Notes under the pieces: generated by a model
What the model was told of the DNA's origin: nothing
The model's database searches: none
Seen by the model: the letters and a program-made list of their open reading frames with translations, nothing else
Origin: Dechloromonas sp. ZY10
GTDB lineage: Bacteria > Pseudomonadota > Gammaproteobacteria > Burkholderiales > Rhodocyclaceae
Direction of reading: 5' to 3'
Assembly (NCBI RefSeq): GCF_041378895.1
Contig: NZ_CP144212.1
Location: forward strand, 1,907,501 to 1,971,500
Length of the DNA stretch: 64,000 nt
Part shown: positions 57,927 through 64,000 of the stretch, in pieces
How the letters are laid out: every line of letters starts with the position of its first letter
Position numbering within the stretch: position 1 is the first letter of the stretch
Program-made: the position numbers and the translations under genes

Positions 57927-57959
57927 CTTTTTATTGGCATTAGACGTTTCGGACGCAAC

Positions 57960-60011
57960 ATGAAAATCAAAGCACTGACGCTCGCGGTCTCCGCCGCATT
58001 CGCCACCGCCGCACAAGGCGCGCCATCGGGAGAATCGACCATCACGCTGGGTGAAGTCACAGTACGCACTGAGCAGGGCGGCCCGCTGTTAACCCCCAAT
58101 ATCCTGACCTCGGTCGATGTCATTGCGGGGGATAAAGTCGCAGACAAGCAGGTGATGAACAGTTGGGAATTGCTCGGCCAGATGCCAGGCATCCAGCTTA
58201 CCGAAACCCGCATGGGCGCGGAGTCCGGCAAGGCGACATTCCGCGCCTTCAACGGCGAGGGGTACATCAACGGGATCAAGGTGCTGATTGATGGCATCCC
58301 GAGCAATGTGAATAGCGGCAACCAGCGCTTCATCGATATGATTTTCCCGCTGGAAATCGACTACATCGAGGTAGTACGCGGCACCAACGACCCACGCTAC
58401 GGCCTGCACAATATCGGCGGCAACTTCAATGTCGGAACCCGTCAGGGTGGCAACTACGCCGACGGACGCCTGACCTTCGGCAGCTTCAACACCCGTGAAA
58501 TCCAGACGGCACTCGGCCGGGAATCTGGCGGTTTTGCCCAGAATTACTTCTTCGCCAAACAGGATTCAGACGGTCATCGCGATCATTCGAAATCGGAAAA
58601 ATACTCATTGGGCGGAAAGTGGTTCTACACCACCGACGACCAGCGCCTGAAAATGGGCCTGACGACCCGCATCTATGAGCACGATGCCGAGGAACCCGGC
58701 TACCTGACGGCCACGGAGATGGCGGCCAGCCGGACCCAGTCTCCAGCCAAGAATGCCAATGACGCCAGCGCACGCAACATGAAGCAGGTCGCTGCCCACG
58801 CTGACTGGCAGATTAGCAACGACCTGCTGTTCAGCAACAAGCTGTATTTCAATCAATACAACGACGACCGCAGGATGACCTTTACCAGCTACACCATTGG
58901 CAATGCACCACGCCAGCGGCGCCAATGGGATGAAAAGCAGACCGGGCTGATCAGTACCTTGACCTGGCAGGCCAACGCGATGCTGACCCTGGATGGCGGC
59001 ATCAACTATGAACATCAGGAAAACGAATATCGCCGCTACCGCTACAACTACAGCGTCCCGACTGATTTTTCCGCGACGCCGGCCCGCGTGCAGAACAATG
59101 ACAACTACACATTCAACAATTTTGGTGCCTACGTCCAGGCCATCATCAAGCCGATCGAATCCCTGAAAATCATTCCCGCCTACCGTATGGACCGCTTTAC
59201 CGGACATACGCGGTTGAACACGACGGGCTTATCTGCCCCCTTGCAAGATTACGGCTGGATCAGTCAGCCAAAACTGAGCATGGTCTATAGCGCAGACGCG
59301 AACACGCACGTCTACGCCAACTGGGGGAAGACCTTCCAGGTGTTGACCGGTTCTCGCGAGCCCGCCTATCTGACCAGCGGCCAGACTTCCTATAACCCTT
59401 CGGTCAATACCGGCAAGGAGATTGGCGTCAAATTCAAGCCACTGGCCGGCACCGAAGCCCGAATTGCCCTCTGGCAGCAGGACGCGACCGACGAGGTGGC
59501 GAACATGCCGAGCACGGGAACGACCGTCGGCCTCGGCCAGACCCGGCGCAAAGGCATCGATTTCCAGCTATCCAGTCGAGTGACCGACAAGCTGACCCTG
59601 TGGTTCTCGCATGCCCAGCAGGAAGCCAAGGTCGTTAGCGCCTACACGGCCAGCGGTATTTCTTTGGCTGGCAAAGAAGTATTTTCGACGCCGCGCCATA
59701 TCACCAATCTGGGCGCCGAATACCAGGCTGATGCCAAGTGGCGTTTCGGGTTGCAAGGTCGCGCCCAGGGCAATTACTACATCGACGACCAAAATGCCAA
59801 AGGCAAGTATGGCGGCTTTGCCGTACTCGATGCCAGCGTCCGTTACACCCTTTCGGCCACGACCAGCATCGACATTCAGGTCAAGAACCTGACCGACCGC
59901 AAGTACGAGTATGTCTGGTATGACAACTTCTTCTGGGGCGGGGCCGACCAGCCGATGTTCTCCCCGGCACCTGGGCGTTCGGGCTACCTGTCACTCAACG
60001 TGAAGATGTAA
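57960..60011 (+). CDS. TonB-dependent outer membrane receptor, probable zinc or zincophore uptake
   Basis: 683 residues. A signal peptide (cleavage near QGAP, residue 20) is followed by a TonB box-like TLGEVTVRT. A plug domain comes next (about 45-160: SWELLGQMPGIQLTETRMG; DYIEVVRGTNDPRYG). A 22-strand barrel ends in an aromatic-containing strand, GYLSLNVKM. The C-terminal residue is Met rather than Phe. The ligand is not identifiable from sequence; zinc is inferred from the Zur-linked context. It is followed after 6 bp by the dihydroorotase gene. Confidence 0.86.
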   Translation: MKIKALTLAVSAAFATAAQGAPSGESTITLGEVTVRTEQGGPLLTPNILTSVDVIAGDKVADKQVMNSWELLGQMPGIQLTETRMGAESGKATFRAFNGEGYINGIKVLIDGIPSNVNSGNQRFIDMIFPLEIDYIEVVRGTNDPRYGLHNIGGNFNVGTRQGGNYADGRLTFGSFNTREIQTALGRESGGFAQNYFFAKQDSDGHRDHSKSEKYSLGGKWFYTTDDQRLKMGLTTRIYEHDAEEPGYLTATEMAASRTQSPAKNANDASARNMKQVAAHADWQISNDLLFSNKLYFNQYNDDRRMTFTSYTIGNAPRQRRQWDEKQTGLISTLTWQANAMLTLDGGINYEHQENEYRRYRYNYSVPTDFSATPARVQNNDNYTFNNFGAYVQAIIKPIESLKIIPAYRMDRFTGHTRLNTTGLSAPLQDYGWISQPKLSMVYSADANTHVYANWGKTFQVLTGSREPAYLTSGQTSYNPSVNTGKEIGVKFKPLAGTEARIALWQQDATDEVANMPSTGTTVGLGQTRRKGIDFQLSSRVTDKLTLWFSHAQQEAKVVSAYTASGISLAGKEVFSTPRHITNLGAEYQADAKWRFGLQGRAQGNYYIDDQNAKGKYGGFAVLDASVRYTLSATTSIDIQVKNLTDRKYEYVWYDNFFWGGADQPMFSPAPGRSGYLSLNVKM

Positions 60012-60017
60012 GGACGA

Positions 60018-61355
60018 ATGTTAGCCATGCCCAGCCTGCTCATCCGCAACGCCCGCTTGGTGAACGAAGGGCAAATTTTTGAATCCGACCTGCTGGTCCG
60101 CGCTGGCCGCATCGACAAAATCGCGACCAGCATCACCGCCAGCGCCGACCAGGAAATCGACGCCGCCGGCCATTGGCTGCTACCCGGCATGATCGACGAC
60201 CAAGTGCATTTCCGCGAGCCGGGGCTGACCCACAAGGGCTGCATCGCGAGCGAATCGGCGGCGGCGGTGGCCGGCGGCATCACCAGTTTCATGGACATGC
60301 CGAACACCAAGCCGCCAACGCTGTCGATGGCGGCGCTGGCCGAGAAAAAGGCGATTGCGGCGCGTGACTCGCGGGCCAACTACGCCTTTCACTTCGGCGT
60401 TTCCTGCGACAATCTCGACGCCGTGGCCGCCCTTGACCCACGCGAAGTGGCCGGCATCAAGGTCTTCATGGGGGCTTCCACCGGCAACATGCTGGTCGAT
60501 GACCCGGCCGTGCTGGAGCGCCTGTTTGCCTGCGCACCGACCCTTCTGATCACCCATTGCGAAGACACGCCGTCAATTACGGTCAACGAGGAAAAATGGC
60601 GAAAAACCCATGGCGACGCCGTGCCGTTTGCCGCCCACCCGCTGATCCGCGATGCCGAGGCCTGTTACAAATCCTCATCCCTGGCGGTAGCGCTGGCAAA
60701 AAAACACGCTACCCGGCTGCATGTGCTGCATATTTCCACGGCGCGCGAACTGGAACTGTTCGAGGACAAACCGCTGGCCGCCAAGCACATCACCGCCGAA
60801 GTCTGCGTCCACCACCTGCTCTTCGACGACCGCGACTACGCCCGCCTGGGCAGCCACCTCAAGTGCAATCCGGCGATCAAGACGCAGGCCGACCGCGATG
60901 CCCTGCGCGCCGCGCTGAACAGCCACCGGCTGGACGTGATCGGCACTGACCACGCGCCGCACACCCTTGAGGAAAAAGCCGGCAGTTACTTCCAGTCGCC
61001 GTCCGGCCTGCCGCTCGTCCAGCACGCGCTGCCCGGCCTGATGGGACTGGTGCACGACGGCATCATCGACCTGCCGACACTGGTCGCCAAAACCAGCCAC
61101 CGGGTCGCCGACCTGTTCGCGATTGCCGAGCGCGGCTACCTGCGCGAAGGCTATTGGGCCGACCTGGTGCTGCTCGGCGACCGTGAGTTCGACGCAGCGG
61201 AGGACCCCATCCTCAGCCGCTGCGGCTGGTCGCCGTTTGCCGGCCGCCGTTTCCGCAGCCAGGTCACGACCACCATCGTCTCCGGCCAGCTGGCCTGGCA
61301 TCGCGGACAACTGCGTCCGAACTGCCGTGGCCGATCACTGGCTTTTTTACGCTAA
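60018..61355 (+). CDS. Dihydroorotase-family protein with Q in place of the first metal His
   Basis: 445 residues. It is related to PyrC/class I dihydroorotases, which close carbamoyl aspartate to dihydroorotate. The metal site normally reads HxH, but here it is D61-Q62-V63-H64 in DDQVHFREPG. The carbamylated Lys (K148, GIKVFMG), His180 (ITHCED), His238 (LHIS) and Asp311 (TDHAPH) are present. A QxH form is also known to me from Bacteroidetes dihydroorotases. Zur-regulated second dihydroorotases (PyrC2/PyrQ) occur in pseudomonads. The ATG at 60018 follows AAGGA; an ATG at 60027 is the alternative. Confidence 0.85.
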   Translation: MLAMPSLLIRNARLVNEGQIFESDLLVRAGRIDKIATSITASADQEIDAAGHWLLPGMIDDQVHFREPGLTHKGCIASESAAAVAGGITSFMDMPNTKPPTLSMAALAEKKAIAARDSRANYAFHFGVSCDNLDAVAALDPREVAGIKVFMGASTGNMLVDDPAVLERLFACAPTLLITHCEDTPSITVNEEKWRKTHGDAVPFAAHPLIRDAEACYKSSSLAVALAKKHATRLHVLHISTARELELFEDKPLAAKHITAEVCVHHLLFDDRDYARLGSHLKCNPAIKTQADRDALRAALNSHRLDVIGTDHAPHTLEEKAGSYFQSPSGLPLVQHALPGLMGLVHDGIIDLPTLVAKTSHRVADLFAIAERGYLREGYWADLVLLGDREFDAAEDPILSRCGWSPFAGRRFRSQVTTTIVSGQLAWHRGQLRPNCRGRSLAFLR

Positions 61356-61388
61356 AGCCCGGTTGACCGTGAAACAGGAGATGCGCCG

Positions 61389-62057
61389 ATGAATGCCCCA
61401 TTGCCCGCCACCCATCCGGCGCTATCAGCGCCCGCCATGCACATCGACGCAGCAGCTGCCGATGATCCGCTGGTACTGACCGAAATTTTTGCCGACGCAG
61501 TGCAATTGGTCGAGTGGCGGCGCCCGCCGCAGGCAGCAATCAGCGCGTGGCTGGCAAGCCATGCCGGTCACCTCGGCAGCGGCCTGCGCCAAATCTTGCG
61601 CCCCGGCGACCCGGTCGATCTCTCGCGGTTCCCCGCCGGGCCGGGGCGTGACGCGCTGGCTGCCGATCTGGGCTTGCTCGCGGAAATGCTCGGCGAACTG
61701 GTTGCCGCCGAAAGCATCGGCCTGCGTCTCGAGGTGATGCGCCAGGCGATGTGCCCGCGCCTGCACGTCGACCGGGTTGGCATCCGGATGCTGTGCACCT
61801 ATCGCGGCGCAGGCACCGAATGGGTTGCCGAGCGCGACGTCGACCGGCGTTTTCTCGGTGCCGGGGCCGCCGGCCAGCCCGATACCGACTCCGGCCTGCT
61901 GCGCCCCGGTTACCGGATCGAGCGGATTCCGCCCTTTGCGGTGGCCCTGCTCAAGGGCAGCCTGTGGCAGGGCAATGCCGGACGCGGGGCCGTCCACCGC
62001 TCGCCGGCGGTCACCGAGGCGCCGCGCATTCTGGTTGCGCTGGACGCCGGCTGGTAA
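61389..62057 (+). CDS. DUF1826 protein, zinc-regulon associated
   Basis: 222 residues, no membrane helix or signal peptide. ADAVQLVEWRRPPQ near residue 38, MCPRLHVDRVGIRMLCTYRGAGTEWV near residue 120 and a late RSPAVTEAPRILVALD match DUF1826. CPRLHVD and further Cys/His residues could bind metal. The function is unknown, but the family is often found with COG0523 and pyrC2 in zinc regulons. It begins 33 bp after the dihydroorotase-like gene and ends 6 bp before the ZrgA-like gene. Confidence 0.82.
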   Translation: MNAPLPATHPALSAPAMHIDAAAADDPLVLTEIFADAVQLVEWRRPPQAAISAWLASHAGHLGSGLRQILRPGDPVDLSRFPAGPGRDALAADLGLLAEMLGELVAAESIGLRLEVMRQAMCPRLHVDRVGIRMLCTYRGAGTEWVAERDVDRRFLGAGAAGQPDTDSGLLRPGYRIERIPPFAVALLKGSLWQGNAGRGAVHRSPAVTEAPRILVALDAGW

Positions 62058-62063
62058 GCCCTC

Positions 62064-62585
62064 ATGCGCCCGCCGCTACGCCTGCCCCCGATGCTTCTGC
62101 TGGCAACCCTGCCCTGGCTCGCCGCCAGCTGGCCGGAGCAAGCCGGGGCCCATGTGCACGGCGAGGCGCGGCTGGAAATCGTACTGGCCGGCCAGTCCCT
62201 CGAACTGCGCCTCGACGTACCGCAGGAATCCCTGCTCGGCTTCGAGCGAGCACCGCGCAGCGCCAGCGAGCAGCAAGCCTGGACCTCCCTGCAGACGACC
62301 CTCGGCGCAGTGGAACGGCTCTTTATCCTGCCCCCGGAAGCCGATTGCCGGGCTGTTCCCGGCGCCGATGGCGCACGGCAACAGCCCGCACCGGCAAGCA
62401 GCGAGCATCCCGACCTGGTCCGCCACTATCGCTGGGTCTGTCAGCAGCCCGCGCGACTGCGCGAACTCGGTACCCGCCTGTTCAGCGAATTTCCCAGGCT
62501 GCAGCGAATTCGCGTCGAGTACGCCGGGCCTGACGGGCAAAAATCCGGGCGTCTGAGCGCCCGCCACAACCGCTTTGCCTGGTGA
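62064..62585 (+). CDS. DUF2796 (ZrgA-like) periplasmic protein
   Basis: 173 residues. A signal peptide (about 1-29, LLLATLPWLAASWPEQAGA) is followed by HVHGEARLEIVLAGQSLEL, the typical DUF2796 start, whose HxHG is a candidate zinc site. C113 and C129 may form a disulfide. ZrgA of Vibrio cholerae, from the same family, works with an ABC system in zinc import. Unlike ZrgA, this one lacks a long His-rich stretch. It is joined to the ABC ATPase by a TGATG overlap. Confidence 0.82.
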   Translation: MRPPLRLPPMLLLATLPWLAASWPEQAGAHVHGEARLEIVLAGQSLELRLDVPQESLLGFERAPRSASEQQAWTSLQTTLGAVERLFILPPEADCRAVPGADGARQQPAPASSEHPDLVRHYRWVCQQPARLRELGTRLFSEFPRLQRIRVEYAGPDGQKSGRLSARHNRFAW

Positions 62586-63262
62586 TGGTCCCTGCCGCCA
62601 ACCCGACCCTTGCGGTCCGCGCACTGCGTTACCAATGGCCCGGCCACCCCGACTTCGTGCTGAATGTGCCCGATTTCACGGTCGACCGTGGTCAGAGCCT
62701 GTTTTTGCACGGCCCCAGCGGCAGCGGCAAATCCACCCTGCTCAACCTGCTCGGCGGCGTACTGCAACCGCAGGCCGGCCATATCGAACTGCTCGGCCAG
62801 GTCATTTCCGACTGGCCGGCTCGTCGCCGCGATGCGTTCCGGGCCGATCACATCGGCTTCATCTTCCAGCAGTTCAACCTGATCCCCTATCTCTCGCTGC
62901 TCGACAACGTCCTCCTGCCCTGCCGCTTTTCCCGCCGCCGTGCCGACCGTGCCGGTCAGCCGGTGGAAGCGGCGGCGGCGCTGCTGCACGCCCTCGAAAT
63001 CGCCACCGAACTCCATGCCCGCCCGGCGCACACGCTGTCGGTCGGGCAACAGCAGCGGGTCGCGGCAGCCCGGGCCTTGATCGGCGGACCGGAAATCCTG
63101 ATTGCCGACGAACCGACCTCGGCGCTCGACGCCGGTCGCCAAAGCGCCTTTGTCGACCTGCTGCTGGCGCAGGCGAGCGCGCACCACAGCAGCGTTGTCT
63201 TGGTCAGCCACGACCTCCACCTGGCGCGCCATTTCAGCGCCGTACGCGCGTTGAACGGATGA
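62585..63262 (+). CDS. ABC transporter ATP-binding protein (LolD/MacB-like)
   Basis: 225 residues. Walker A is GPSGSGKST (about 43-51), Q-loop FIFQQFNL, signature LSVGQ (rather than LSGGQ), Walker B ILIADEPTSALD, and switch His in VLVSHD. It pairs with the downstream FtsX-type permease. Such ATPases drive mechanical work on periplasmic partners rather than classical solute import. The ATG at 62585 overlaps the DUF2796 stop. A copy of the 14-bp palindrome encodes residues 31-36. Confidence 0.88.
   Translation: MVPAANPTLAVRALRYQWPGHPDFVLNVPDFTVDRGQSLFLHGPSGSGKSTLLNLLGGVLQPQAGHIELLGQVISDWPARRRDAFRADHIGFIFQQFNLIPYLSLLDNVLLPCRFSRRRADRAGQPVEAAAALLHALEIATELHARPAHTLSVGQQQRVAAARALIGGPEILIADEPTSALDAGRQSAFVDLLLAQASAHHSSVVLVSHDLHLARHFSAVRALNG
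62677..62690. repeat. Palindrome CACGGTCGACCGTG, copy 4
   Basis: Exact copy inside the ABC ATPase gene, encoding TVDR. The left flank is TTT, but the right flank is GTC, unlike the GAAAA of copies 1 and 3. Confidence 0.9.
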
Positions 63263-63438
63263 AGGCAAGCCCGATCAGCTTGTCGTATTGTCCCCGATGG
63301 CCGCCCGAAGGCTGCCGGCGGCCCAGCGCACCCATGCAACGGCATGTGCTTTCAGCAATGCCCGCACCGCCCCCTTTTTGCAGCACCGACCGGCGGCGGT
63401 CTGCCCCCTCCCTATCCGAGATCGGCTGCGCCGCATGA
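63259..63438 (+). CDS. Possible 59-residue coupled reading frame between ATPase and permease
   Basis: A frame that begins in an ATGA overlap with the ATPase stop and ends in an ATGA overlap with the permease start. The predicted peptide is rich in Pro, Ser and Arg, has no membrane segment and resembles no family I know. It may be a real small protein, a device that carries ribosomes across the 172-bp gap, or chance. Confidence 0.25.
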   Translation: MKASPISLSYCPRWPPEGCRRPSAPMQRHVLSAMPAPPPFCSTDRRRSAPSLSEIGCAA

Positions 63439-64000
63439 ACGCCCCCTCATTTCTGCTGCCGCTGGCCGCCGCCAGTGCCTGGAACCGGCGCGCTACGCTG
63501 GGCCTGACCCTGTGTGCGGTACTGCTCGCCAGTACCCTGCTGCTGGCCACCGAACGCCTGCGCCACGATGCCCGCCACAGTTTTTCCCAGGCCGTTGCCG
63601 GCAGCGACCTGATCGTCGGTGCCCGGGGCAGCGCCTTGCAATTGGTCCTGCATGCCTTGTTCCGCATTGGCGAAGCGAATGTGCCGGTGAGTTGGGCCAG
63701 CTACCGGAAAATTGCTGCCGATCCGGCAGTGGCCTGGAGCATTCCGCTGGTACTGGGCGACTCGCATCGCGGCTATCCGGTGATCGGCACCAGCGGCGAC
63801 TACTTCCGGCATTTCCGGCATGGCCTGGGCACCCCATTGCACTTTGCCGCAGGCCGGGCTTTTGCCGACGACGACAGCGGCCTGTTCGAAACCGTGATCG
63901 GTGCCGAAGTCGCTCGGCAACTCGCTTACCGACCCGGTGAGCGAATCATCCTCAGCCACGGCGATGCCGCATTCGCGCCGGCTGAACACCAGGACAAGCC
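63435..64000 (+). CDS. ABC transporter permease, FtsX/MacB-like (N-terminal part, cut by window end)
   Basis: 188 residues are visible. A first membrane helix (about 20-40, RATLGLTLCAVLLASTLLLA) is followed by a periplasmic region like the MacB core (HSFSQAVAGSDLIVGARGSALQLVLHALF; GTSGDYFRHFR; ETVIGAEVARQLAYRPGERI). That order matches FtsX-type permeases of the LolE/MacB group. The C-terminal three helices lie outside the window. With the ATPase and the ZrgA-like protein it probably forms the envelope zinc system at the end of the Zur-linked row. Confidence 0.86.
   Translation, partial: MNAPSFLLPLAAASAWNRRATLGLTLCAVLLASTLLLATERLRHDARHSFSQAVAGSDLIVGARGSALQLVLHALFRIGEANVPVSWASYRKIAADPAVAWSIPLVLGDSHRGYPVIGTSGDYFRHFRHGLGTPLHFAAGRAFADDDSGLFETVIGAEVARQLAYRPGERIILSHGDAAFAPAEHQDK

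Noticed and set aside
55955..57960. Second Zur box upstream of the DUF1624 or TonB genes
   Set aside because: I looked for an ATGTTATAACAT-like palindrome in the 101-bp and 33-bp gaps and saw none, which is why a single operator for the row is proposed.

Overview
The window looks like the chromosome of a GC-rich betaproteobacterium, most plausibly of the Rhodocyclales (Dechloromonas/Azonexus-like). This is inferred from gene order (gyrA-serC-pheA-hisC-tyrA-aroA-cmk-rpsA-ihfB-lapB; TRZ/ATZ deaminase-ompA-ubiG-gph; mfd-aroG), protein flavour and codon use, not from any rRNA. I found no rRNA, tRNA, insertion sequence, prophage or CRISPR array. The genes are packed tightly, with many 1-4 bp ATGA/TGATG overlaps.

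1-20758 (minus strand) is one long co-directional block. From its upstream end it reads gyrA, serC, pheA, hisC, tyrA, then a secreted ATP-dependent DNA ligase (LigE type) and rfbB-rfbA-rfbC. It continues with a fused aroA-cmk gene, rpsA, ihfB, lapB, ugd, hldA, hldD, cysM, a PolB-like 3'-5' exonuclease and the start of ppa. Aromatic amino acid and serine synthesis, translation and LPS core/O-antigen sugar supply are therefore strung together. The ligase and rfb genes look like an insertion between tyrA and aroA. rmlD and lapA are not where they would be expected.

20885-38147 is mostly plus strand: an adenosine-type deaminase, an OmpA protein, ubiG, gph, a convergent ppk2, a PAS/GGDEF diguanylate cyclase with a nested DUF1330 gene, a Spy-like periplasmic protein, a B12-binding radical SAM protein with a cupin, a K+-channel/RCK protein with a small membrane partner, a nitronate monooxygenase, a second diguanylate cyclase, and parC without parE.

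38148-51417 holds an intergenic region with a candidate small RNA, a truncated haemoglobin and ygiQ (minus), argC, a small cysteine protein, a CheY-like/CheC-like/histidine kinase cassette (minus), and mfd-aroG-gammaCA-serB (plus).

51505-64000 is a zinc-homeostasis island plus a membrane quality-control-like pair. On the minus strand are an M48 peptidase, a J-domain-like/DUF898 fusion, trxC and zur. A 28-bp perfect palindrome that fits a Zur box lies between zur and a divergent row of genes. That row is a CxCC COG0523 metallochaperone GTPase, a QueD-like paralogue, a DUF1624 membrane acyltransferase, a TonB receptor, a dihydroorotase with an altered metal site, DUF1826, a DUF2796 (ZrgA-like) protein, and an ABC ATPase with its permease, which is cut by the window end. 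The arrangement reads as a zinc-starvation response: import zinc, deliver it, and replace zinc-costly enzymes.

A 14-bp palindrome, CACGGTCGACCGTG, recurs at four places, inside genes and at the centre of an intergenic terminator. A near copy sits in a second terminator. It is the most notable unexplained sequence-level signal in the window.
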